Shown: piece after piece, positions 17,633-25,055 of the stretch
Numbering within the stretch: position 1 is the stretch's first letter
Layout: each line of letters starts with the position of its first letter
DNA from: Thermohalobaculum sp039026375
GTDB lineage: Bacteria; Pseudomonadota; Alphaproteobacteria; Rhodobacterales; Rhodobacteraceae
Direction: 5' to 3'
NCBI GenBank assembly: GCA_039026375.1
Contig: JBCCML010000021.1
Location: 7,101-71,100, forward strand
Length of the DNA stretch: 64,000 nucleotides
Made by a program: the position numbers and the translations under genes
The notes under the pieces: generated by a model
Database searches by the model: none
What the model was told of the DNA's origin: nothing
The model's input: only the letters and a program-made list of their open reading frames with translations

Positions 17633-18679
17633 TTACTGTCCTGAATTGGGGCGATCTTGGTTGCGCAGCAGCGTGATGGCGATCCGCCGGTTCTGCGCGT
17701 CGTTCGGATCGTCCACGATCGGATCGGTCGCCGCGCGACCGCTGACCCGCACAATCCGGTCCTCGGCCAAGCCCGAGCCTTCAAAGATCCGGCGCGCGGA
17801 GTTGGCCCGTTCGGCGCTGAGTTCCCAGTTCGAATAATTACGTCGGCTGGTGAAGGGCGTTGCGTCCGTGTGACCTTCGATGGCGATGTCATTGGTCGTC
17901 TGCTGAAGCACCGGGACCAAAATCTCGACCAGTGTCTCCAGCACAGGCGCGGGATCGATCGACCCTGACGGGAACAGGGGCTCGTTGGTGATGTCGGTCA
18001 GCTCGATGACCAGCCCTTCCGGCGTCACCCTTAGCGAAAAGTGCTCGATCAGGCCGATATCCCCGGCTTGCGCGAGTGAGACGGCCAAATCCTCGGCCAG
18101 ATTGTTCATTTCCTGCAGATCCGCCTGCAATCCTGCTGAAGCGTTCGGATTGAGCGCTGCCTCTGCAGGCGTGCCATCGTCTGCGTCGGCCTCAGCGCTG
18201 GCGTCGACCTCGGCCCCGTCTTCCGCAGGCGTCCGGCCGGCCGGAACATTCAGCGCGGCATCATCGGACGACATATCGTCCAGCCGCCAGGGCACGGTAT
18301 TGGGCGCCTGGTCCGATTCGGGCCAATCGGGCGATGCCTCCAGCTCGCCCAGGTCTTCTCCCGGGTCTGCATTGGTCGGCTTGGGCTGCACGCCCTCGTC
18401 CCGCGAGCCGGAGGCTTCGTTTGGCGCAAACATCGTATCGCCCGCCAGCATCCCCGCGCCGCCAGCAGACGAGCGGCTGATCGGCAATGTCGGATCAAAG
18501 TAGTCCGCCAGGCCCTTGCGTTGTTCTTCCGAGGTGGCATTGAGCAACCACATCAACAGGAAGAACGCCATCATCGCCGTGACGAAGTCGGCATAAGCAA
18601 CTTTCCACGCGCCGCCATGGTGGCCGTCACCACCAGACACTTTCTTCTTCTTCAGGATGATCGGTTGGGCGTCGCTCAC
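17633..18679 (-). CDS. motB: Flagellar stator protein MotB
   Basis: 348 residues. Short basic cytoplasmic N-terminus (KKKKV), then a single membrane helix (YADFVTAMMAFFLLMWLL) containing the proton-conducting Asp31, a plug/linker rich in Ala, Asp, Pro and Glu (~70-190), and a C-terminal OmpA-like peptidoglycan-binding domain with IEGHTDATPF and ERANSARRIFEGSGL. Anchors the MotA/B stator to the wall. motA is not adjacent. First gene of the minus operon; the fliM-like gene diverges from it. Confidence 0.93.
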   Translation of the reverse strand: MSDAQPIILKKKKVSGGDGHHGGAWKVAYADFVTAMMAFFLLMWLLNATSEEQRKGLADYFDPTLPISRSSAGGAGMLAGDTMFAPNEASGSRDEGVQPKPTNADPGEDLGELEASPDWPESDQAPNTVPWRLDDMSSDDAALNVPAGRTPAEDGAEVDASAEADADDGTPAEAALNPNASAGLQADLQEMNNLAEDLAVSLAQAGDIGLIEHFSLRVTPEGLVIELTDITNEPLFPSGSIDPAPVLETLVEILVPVLQQTTNDIAIEGHTDATPFTSRRNYSNWELSAERANSARRIFEGSGLAEDRIVRVSGRAATDPIVDDPNDAQNRRIAITLLRNQDRPNSGQ

Positions 18680-18822
18680 CTGGTGCTCCTCAGCGGCTGA
18701 GTCCCAGGCTGCCTAGTGCGTTATGCTTAGCACCTCGTTACTTCGCGCGCACATTAACGAAGCGGCAAACATGCCGTCCTATGCCCGTGCCGTACGGCGA
18801 TGCACACAGAAGAGGTGATGCG

Positions 18823-19797
18823 ATGGCGCGTGGCGAAGACACGGTTCTAAAGCGCAAGGTGCGCGGACCAAAGATGCGGATCGCGGGGTTTCCCCCGATG
18901 GACCCGTTCTGCAACGCGTTGGCATCTCTGTCTGCGACCAATTCGCGGAAGGCGCTGAAATCGGCCATCGACGTCTCGATCTTTGGCTATGAGGTCGTGC
19001 GCCACGCGGATTATCTGCGCACGCTCAGGGCGCCTTCGGCCATCTATCTGCTGTCCTTCCCGCAATCTCAGGGGGCCGGTTTCATCAAGGCGCACCCCCG
19101 CCTGCTGTCCAAGGTCTTGGATATCTCTCTGGGCGGTGATGGCAGTTTTGATGACAGCGGCGGCGGGCGCGCGCTGACGGCGATAGACATCTCGATCTAT
19201 GGCCGGTTTGTCGACCTGATCTGCCGGGCACTGGGGGAGACGATTGCGGAGCTTTGCGGGATCAATCCGATCGGGCCCGCGGTCAAGACCCGTTTCGAAG
19301 AACAACCGGGCATGATCCGCATTGCGCCGGACCGGTCCGAAGTCTTCGTTATCAAGATGAACTTCCACTTTGGCGAAGACGAGCGCGGCGCCGGACTGGA
19401 CTATGTCATCCCGGTCACGGTGCTGGAGCCGCTGAAGCGCTTCCTGAACAACTCGGTCACCACAAATGAGGCGGTCCTGGCCCTGTGGAGCCAGCACATG
19501 TACGATCAGGTGCTGGAACTGCCGGTCGCTGCTACCGGGCAGATCACCTTGGGCGATTTCACGGTCGGCGAGCTTAGCCGGCTGGAGCAAGGCATGCTGA
19601 TCGAGCTGCCGTCCAACAGTGTGAACGAGGTGCAGATCACCTTGGATACGGTCGATGGGGATCATGTCCTGAGCAAAGGCCGTCTGGGCACAAAGGGGCG
19701 GCACAAGGCGCTGCGCATCTTGGAGGATCCAGACACCGAATTTCTGGCCCCGCTGCTGGAACTAGAGCGCCCGACTCTGCCCGAAAGCGGCACCTAG
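18823..19797 (+). CDS. fliM: FliM-like flagellar motor switch protein (no CheY-binding N-terminus)
   Basis: 324 residues from the ATG at 18823, chosen because AGAAGAGG lies 6-13 bases upstream; the frame is open back to 18781. The FliM middle domain is recognised from ISIYGRFVDLICRALGE, FEEQPGMIRIAPDRSEVFVIKMNFHFG and DYVIPVTVLEPLKRFL, and the C-terminal SpoA domain from LELPVAATGQITLGDFTVGELSRLEQGMLIELP. The usual N-terminal LSQ(D/N)EIDALL segment that binds CheY-P is not present in either start choice. Alternative: a divergent FliN/FliM hybrid. Confidence 0.8.
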   Translation: MARGEDTVLKRKVRGPKMRIAGFPPMDPFCNALASLSATNSRKALKSAIDVSIFGYEVVRHADYLRTLRAPSAIYLLSFPQSQGAGFIKAHPRLLSKVLDISLGGDGSFDDSGGGRALTAIDISIYGRFVDLICRALGETIAELCGINPIGPAVKTRFEEQPGMIRIAPDRSEVFVIKMNFHFGEDERGAGLDYVIPVTVLEPLKRFLNNSVTTNEAVLALWSQHMYDQVLELPVAATGQITLGDFTVGELSRLEQGMLIELPSNSVNEVQITLDTVDGDHVLSKGRLGTKGRHKALRILEDPDTEFLAPLLELERPTLPESGT

Positions 19798-20255
19798 CCC
19801 CGGTGGGCATTTACGAAAACTTAAACCTCAAATTGTATTTATCCGGCCTTGTTCCGGATACGCGCGGTCGGGACATCTACCTAGGCTACCTCCCCTCGGC
19901 CGGTCGCGCCGTTGAGGGGGCTGGGACTACAGCGGTACCGTTGCCCATGCCTGATCGGATGTTCGCACTGATACGACGTCAGTTGCCGATTGATCAGAAA
20001 GCGAACCGGCCCCCGCGCCGGACTTCCCCGAAAGAGAAACCATTGCCGTGCTGTCGGGACCAATTCCCGCCGGACGCGGCTTGGAGTCATTTTGCTGGTC
20101 GATTATCGGCGCCGCGCCCGGGCAAATCCGCGCGCGACCGCTCCGCGTGTCAGGTTTCCCTTGCGCGGACGACACCCTCCTGTCACACGACAATTAGCCA
20201 AGCCACATGCAAAACGTGCAGCCCCGGCAATCACTCAACAAGGGGCACGGCATAG
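19798..20255 (+). other. 458-base intergenic stretch, nothing convincing
   Basis: Open frames here (e.g. 19803-20255 plus) give compositionally odd, Pro/Arg/Cys-rich translations without domain pattern and without a good ribosome-binding site. I see no tRNA or strong hairpin. It may hold the promoter of the small gene at 20256. Confidence 0.5.
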
Positions 20256-20564
20256 ATGGCGGGCGATCTTCAATTCCTTCTCAGTCTTCACAAGATGGCG
20301 GCGCCGTTCGGCAGCGGCTTGAAACCCGAGCTGGCGAAAATGCTGGCCGAACGGGCCCAACAGGCCGACCGTGCGGCTGAGGGCGCCGTCCCGCTGGGTG
20401 CACCGCTGGCATCGGTAGGGCCCGCGCATCAAGCGGCGACAGATGCGCAACTGTCGGCCGCGGGTATTCCGCGCATCGGCCTCGGCGCAAAGCCATCCGA
20501 GACGAACCCGGAAACCGCGCCGACCCGCCCAACCAGCCCAGGGGCGACCGCCATAAAGCGCTGA
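20256..20564 (+). CDS. Small hypothetical protein
   Basis: 102 residues, not recognised. Starts with an amphipathic segment (LQFLLSLHKM) and becomes Ala/Pro/Thr-rich and probably disordered after residue 45. AAGGGG lies 10 bases before the ATG, and the gene ends 58 bases before a small membrane-protein gene on the same strand. No signal peptide. Could be a spurious frame in GC-rich DNA. Confidence 0.4.
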   Translation: MAGDLQFLLSLHKMAAPFGSGLKPELAKMLAERAQQADRAAEGAVPLGAPLASVGPAHQAATDAQLSAAGIPRIGLGAKPSETNPETAPTRPTSPGATAIKR

Positions 20565-20622
20565 CTTGACCGGCAAAGCGGCACGAATATCTGTCTCCCA
20601 AGAACGGTGGCGGAGAGAGTTC

Positions 20623-20970
20623 ATGAAAGCACATGTGGCATCGTCCCTGAATGCGGTCGTGCTGATCGGCTGCTCGGCGTGGGCCTATCTCAGCGGCGTG
20701 GCTTCGATGACCGCCCTGATCCCCGCGGCCTTTGGCATCGCGCTGCTGGCCTGCCACCCGGGCGTGAGATCGGAAAACAAGATCATCGCTCACATCGCCG
20801 TGGTGCTGACACTGATCGTGGTGATCGCCCTCAGCATGCCGTTGATGGGCGCCATCGGGCGCGGCGACACCATGGCCAGCCTGCGGGTTGGCCTGATGAT
20901 GGTGACCTCGATCATTGCCATGATCTTCTTCATCAAGAGCTTTATCGACGCGCGGCGCAGTCGGGCCTGA
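20623..20970 (+). CDS. Small membrane protein of unknown function
   Basis: 115 residues with four hydrophobic segments (~5-25, 28-43, 55-75, 87-107) and a basic C-terminal end (DARRSRA), suggesting a four-helix inner-membrane protein. I chose ATG 20623 because GGAGAG lies 7 bases upstream; the TTG at 20566 would add a polar segment. No motif recognised. Its neighbours do not suggest a role. Confidence 0.65.
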   Translation: MKAHVASSLNAVVLIGCSAWAYLSGVASMTALIPAAFGIALLACHPGVRSENKIIAHIAVVLTLIVVIALSMPLMGAIGRGDTMASLRVGLMMVTSIIAMIFFIKSFIDARRSRA

Positions 20971-21154
20971 CCTAGCCCTCAGGCACCGCTCAAAAGCCCT
21001 CAATCCGCTGGACAGGCCGCATAGCGGCGCATAATGTCTGCGGCAGATAACCCGGCAGCGCGCCTTTGCTTGCCCGGGCGATCCGAACAGCATCCGCTCA
21101 TCGTCGCACCGGCCGATATTCAAAGGCCGGCAGGGTGGTATCAGGGAGAACGCC

Positions 21155-22591
21155 ATGCGGGACGCGCAGAAATTCTACATCAACGGGGCCTGGGTCGATC
21201 CGCTGGACGGCACCGTTTTGGAGGTGATGAACCCCTCAAACGAAGAGCCCATCGCCACGATTTCCTTGGGCGGTCAGGCTGACAGCGACGCCGCCGTCGC
21301 CGCGGCCAAGGCGGCCTTCCCCGGCTGGGCGACCACGCCTAAGGCCGACCGGGTCGCCGCGCTAGAGCGGTTGGCCGCCGCCTATGACGCCCGCGCTGAG
21401 GAGATGGCCCAGGCGATTAGCCTTGAGATGGGTGCGCCCATTGCCATGGCGCGCCACAGCCAGGCCGCGGCCGGTTCGGGCCACTTCCAGGACGCAATCA
21501 AGACGCTCAAGGAGTTCGACTTTGAATGGGCGCTGGGCGATGACGCCTCAGGCGCGCGCATCCTGATGGAGCCGATCGGCGTTTGCGCGCTGATCACGCC
21601 CTGGAACTGGCCGATGAACCAGGTGGTCCTCAAGGTTGCCCCGGCGCTGGCGGCGGGCTGCACCGTGGTGCTGAAACCGTCCGAGGTGGCGCCGCTGTCG
21701 TCCTATCTGTTCGCCGAGATGGTGGATGCCGCTGGCATCCCCGCCGGTGTCTTCAACATGGTGAACGGCGACGGCCCCGGCGTGGGCACGCAGCTGTCGG
21801 TCCACGACGATGTCGACATGGTCAGCTTCACCGGCTCAACCCGGGCGGGCAAGCTGATCACCAAGAACGCCGCCGACACCATCAAGCGCGTGACGCTGGA
21901 GCTGGGCGGTAAGGGCGCCAACATCATCTTTGCCGACGCCGACGAGAAAGCCGTGACCCGCGGTGTACGCCACTGCTTCAACAACTCGGGCCAGTCGTGC
22001 AACGCGCCGACGCGCATGTTGGTGGAACGCTCGGTCTACGCCCAGGCGGTCGAAACCGCCCAAGCGGTCGCTGAACAGACCGAAGTATCCGCCGCCGATC
22101 AGGATGGCCGCCAGATCGGCCCCGTCGTCTCCGACGTCCAGTGGGAGAAGATCCAGGGCCTGATCCAGAAGGGCATTGACGAAGGTGCCCGTCTGGTTGC
22201 CGGGGGCACCGGCCGGCCCGAGGGGCTGAACCGCGGTTATTTCGTGCGCCCCACGGTCTTTGCCGATGTGGATACGGACATGACTGTCTGGCGCGAGGAG
22301 ATCTTCGGGCCGGTGCTGGCGATCACCCCCTTCGATAACGAGGACCAGGCGATCGAGATGGCCAACGACACCGCTTACGGCCTGACCAACTACGTCCAGA
22401 CGCAGGATAAGGACAAAGCCCAGCGCTCGGCCCGCGCGCTCCGCAGCGGCATGGTCGAGATCAACGGCAAGTCCCGCGGCCCGGGCGCGCCCTTCGGCGG
22501 CTATCGCCAGTCGGGCAATGGCCGCGAGGGCGGCACCTGGGGTTTAGAGGACTTCTTGGAGGTCAAGTCCGTCGGCGGCTGGGACCTGTAA
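21155..22591 (+). CDS. NAD(P)-dependent aldehyde dehydrogenase
   Basis: 478 residues, standard ALDH-superfamily length. Oxidises an aldehyde to the acid. Seen: proton-relay Asn in TPWNWP, cofactor-fold GSTRAGKLI, general-base Glu in TLELGGKGANI, catalytic Cys in NNSGQSCNAPTRML, and EEIFGPVLAITPF near the C-terminus. ATG follows AGGGAGAAC. A second ALDH gene follows 139 bases later, and TMADH-like flavoenzymes lie 3 kb downstream, so formaldehyde or an amino-aldehyde are plausible but unproven substrates. Confidence 0.9.
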   Translation: MRDAQKFYINGAWVDPLDGTVLEVMNPSNEEPIATISLGGQADSDAAVAAAKAAFPGWATTPKADRVAALERLAAAYDARAEEMAQAISLEMGAPIAMARHSQAAAGSGHFQDAIKTLKEFDFEWALGDDASGARILMEPIGVCALITPWNWPMNQVVLKVAPALAAGCTVVLKPSEVAPLSSYLFAEMVDAAGIPAGVFNMVNGDGPGVGTQLSVHDDVDMVSFTGSTRAGKLITKNAADTIKRVTLELGGKGANIIFADADEKAVTRGVRHCFNNSGQSCNAPTRMLVERSVYAQAVETAQAVAEQTEVSAADQDGRQIGPVVSDVQWEKIQGLIQKGIDEGARLVAGGTGRPEGLNRGYFVRPTVFADVDTDMTVWREEIFGPVLAITPFDNEDQAIEMANDTAYGLTNYVQTQDKDKAQRSARALRSGMVEINGKSRGPGAPFGGYRQSGNGREGGTWGLEDFLEVKSVGGWDL

Positions 22592-22730
22592 CAGACAGGT
22601 TCATCGCCGACGCGCAGGCGACCGATCCAAAGACTGACCAGGGGCGCGTCACGGCATGCGCCCCCGGATCCCGTTCAGATGAGATACGGCACACAGCCGC
22701 GGCACCCATCGCCGTGGCGGGAGGAATGAT

Positions 22731-24212
22731 ATGAAACGCTACCAACACTTCATCGACGGCCAGTATGTTGACCCGGTCCAGGGTCAGTGGTTCGACAGCG
22801 TCGACCCCTATCGCGGCGAGGTCTGGGCCCAGATGCCGCGTGGCACCGCCGCCGACGTCGACAAGGCCGTCGACGCCGCCAAACGCGCCATGGAATCAGG
22901 CCCCTATGCCGAGATGGGCCCGTCCGAACGGGGCAAGCTGATGCGCCGGTTGGCCGATCTGGTGGCCGAGAACGGCGAACGCCTGGCCGAGATCGAGGTG
23001 CGCGACAACGGCAAGCTGATGTCCGAGATGCACGCCCAGCTAAAGTACCACCCGGAATGGTGGCACTATTTCGGCGGGCTGGCCGACAAGATGCAGGGCA
23101 GCGTGATCCCGATCGACAAGCCTGATCACTTCGCCTTCACTGACAAGGAACCCGTGGGCGTCGTCGGCGCCATCACCGCCTGGAACTCGCCCCTGATGTT
23201 CGTCGCCTGGAAAGCGGCCCCTGCCATCGCGGCGGGCTGTTCAGTGGTGATCAAACCCTCGGAGTTTACCTCTGCCTCGACGTTGGAATACGCCGCTCTG
23301 GTCAAGGAAGCGGGCTTCCCCGATGGCGTCTTCAACGTGGTCGCAGGCTACGGGATGGAGGCAGGCAGCGCCCTGGTCGATCACCCGGATGTCGCCAAGA
23401 TCAGCTTTACCGGCTCGGATAAGACCGGGGCCGCGATCTATGCGCAGGCGGCCAAGCACATCAAACGCGTCAGCCTGGAGCTGGGCGGCAAGTCGCCCAA
23501 CATCATCTTTGACGATGCCAACCTGGATGCCGCCTGCGCCGGCGCGGTCTCGGGCATCTTCGCGGCCACGGGTCAGACCTGCATCGCGGGCTCGCGCCTT
23601 CTGGTGCAGAACTCGATCCGCGACGAGGTCACCGAGCGGCTGATCGAGCTGGCCCGCACAGCCAAGATCGGCGACCCGATGAAGCCCGAGACTAATATCG
23701 GGCCCGTCACCACGCAGCCTCAGTTCGAGAAGATCCGCGAGTATATCGGCATCGCCCAGGGCGAGGGGGCCGAGCTGGTCTTTGGCGGCGGCCTGCCCCA
23801 GGGCCCCGAGATCCAGGGCGGCCAATTCGTCGAGCCGACGATCTTCGCGGGCGTCAAGAACGACATGCGCATCGCGCAGGAGGAGGTCTTCGGCCCCGTG
23901 CTTTCGATCATCGGCTTCGACAGCGAGGAAGAGGCCGTCGAGATTGGCAACGACATCGCCTTCGGCCTGGCCGCAGGTGTCTGGACCCAGAACATCGGGC
24001 GCGCCGTGCGCATGTCCAAGCGGCTGAAGGCCGGCACGGTTTGGGTGAACACCTACCGTGCGGTCAGCTACACCATGCCGTTCGGCGGGGTGAAACGCTC
24101 GGGCATCGGGCGCGAAAGCGGTGTGGACGCGATCAACGAGTATCTGTCGACCAAGTCGGTCTGGATCAACACCTCGGACGCGGCGCCGGGCAATCCCTTC
24201 GTGATGCGCTGA
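22731..24212 (+). CDS. NAD(P)-dependent aldehyde dehydrogenase (second copy, divergent)
   Basis: 493 residues. Seen: AITAWNSPLMF in place of the usual PWNFP segment, FTGSDKTGAAIY, general-base Glu in SLELGGKSPNIIFDD, catalytic Cys in ATGQTCIAGSRLL, and EEVFGPVLSIIGF. GGGAGGAA precedes the ATG. It is clearly diverged from its neighbour at 21155, so the pair is not a recent duplication and may act on different aldehydes. It faces the methyltransferase gene convergently. Confidence 0.9.
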   Translation: MKRYQHFIDGQYVDPVQGQWFDSVDPYRGEVWAQMPRGTAADVDKAVDAAKRAMESGPYAEMGPSERGKLMRRLADLVAENGERLAEIEVRDNGKLMSEMHAQLKYHPEWWHYFGGLADKMQGSVIPIDKPDHFAFTDKEPVGVVGAITAWNSPLMFVAWKAAPAIAAGCSVVIKPSEFTSASTLEYAALVKEAGFPDGVFNVVAGYGMEAGSALVDHPDVAKISFTGSDKTGAAIYAQAAKHIKRVSLELGGKSPNIIFDDANLDAACAGAVSGIFAATGQTCIAGSRLLVQNSIRDEVTERLIELARTAKIGDPMKPETNIGPVTTQPQFEKIREYIGIAQGEGAELVFGGGLPQGPEIQGGQFVEPTIFAGVKNDMRIAQEEVFGPVLSIIGFDSEEEAVEIGNDIAFGLAAGVWTQNIGRAVRMSKRLKAGTVWVNTYRAVSYTMPFGGVKRSGIGRESGVDAINEYLSTKSVWINTSDAAPGNPFVMR

Positions 24213-24227
24213 TCCACGCCGGACAAA

Positions 24228-24252
24228 GCGGGGGCCGGTCGCCGGGCCCCGC
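24228..24252. terminator. Hairpin between convergent genes
   Basis: GCGGGG...CCGG (24228-24238) and CCGG...CCCCGC (24242-24252) form a roughly 11-bp stem with one central mismatch and a TCG loop, located between the ALDH stop at 24212 and the convergent methyltransferase stop at 24264. On the minus side CTTTGTCC follows. Probable shared terminator. Confidence 0.5.
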
Positions 24253-24263
24253 CATGCGACGGC

Positions 24264-25043
24264 TCAGGGTTTGCGGCCGCGCAGGTGGTGGGGGCAGTGC
24301 TCGCCGCTTTCCAGGACCCCGATCATCGACTGCCAGGTGGTGATCTGGCCCTCCAGATCGCCATCGGGCAGCAGTTTTTCGAATTCGGCGCGCTCGGGTC
24401 CGGTCAGCCGGTCGCGCTCCGCCTTGGCCACCTCTCGGTACCAATGGTTGCGGTTGACCAGCCGGATGTCCTGGAAGCCCGCCGCTTCCAACGCCGCCTG
24501 ATACCGGGCGGGCGATGCCATCTGAAAGTCCAGATCCTCGGCCGCGATGTAAGCGGCCATTTCGGGCGAGGGGTCGCCGTCATGGCTGATCAGCCAGTCC
24601 GATGCCGCGAACCAACCGCCGGGTCGCAGCACTCGAAAGGCATCGGCCGCCAACGCGTGCTTATCGGCGATGTGAATGATGGAATCCTTCGAGAACACCA
24701 GATCGACCGAACCATCGGGCAAGGGCATGGGGCCGGGCGTGACCTGGCGGATCTCGACCCTGTCGGCCACCCCCCAGCGTTCGGCCAGGGCCTGGGCAGC
24801 GGCGCAGGTGCTGGCCTCGACATCCAGGCCGATGACCTTGGCCGCCCCATAATCACGGGCCAATAGCGCCGTGATCCCGCCCGCGCCACAACCGATGTCC
24901 ACGATGGTGCTGCCGGTCAGGTCCAGCCCTTCCAGCACGCGGGCGACCTCGTCCGGGCCACCGGGTGACAGGAATCCCTCGCCCCACATCCGCTCCAGGA
25001 AAGCGATGTGGCTATCATCGTAAAGCTCTTCTGCGGCGTTCAT
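24264..25043 (-). CDS. SAM-dependent methyltransferase, phosphobase/amine N-methyltransferase type
   Basis: 259 residues. Rossmann methyltransferase with motif I VDIGCGAGG (~48-56), acidic GLDVEA after strand 2, and VDLVFSKDSIIHIADKHAL, which resembles the YSRDTILHI.DK segment of phosphoethanolamine N-methyltransferases. The C-terminal ~100 residues are family-specific and unplaced. Lies 12 bases downstream of a TMADH-like gene and is probably co-transcribed with it, so a methylated-amine substrate is inferred. The exact substrate cannot be read from sequence. Confidence 0.75.
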   Translation of the reverse strand: MNAAEELYDDSHIAFLERMWGEGFLSPGGPDEVARVLEGLDLTGSTIVDIGCGAGGITALLARDYGAAKVIGLDVEASTCAAAQALAERWGVADRVEIRQVTPGPMPLPDGSVDLVFSKDSIIHIADKHALAADAFRVLRPGGWFAASDWLISHDGDPSPEMAAYIAAEDLDFQMASPARYQAALEAAGFQDIRLVNRNHWYREVAKAERDRLTGPERAEFEKLLPDGDLEGQITTWQSMIGVLESGEHCPHHLRGRKP

Positions 25044-25055
25044 GGGAGCCTCCGG

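Noticed and set aside
19803..20255. 150-codon plus-strand frame after fliM
   Set aside because: No RBS, odd composition (Cys/Pro/Arg), no domain pattern.
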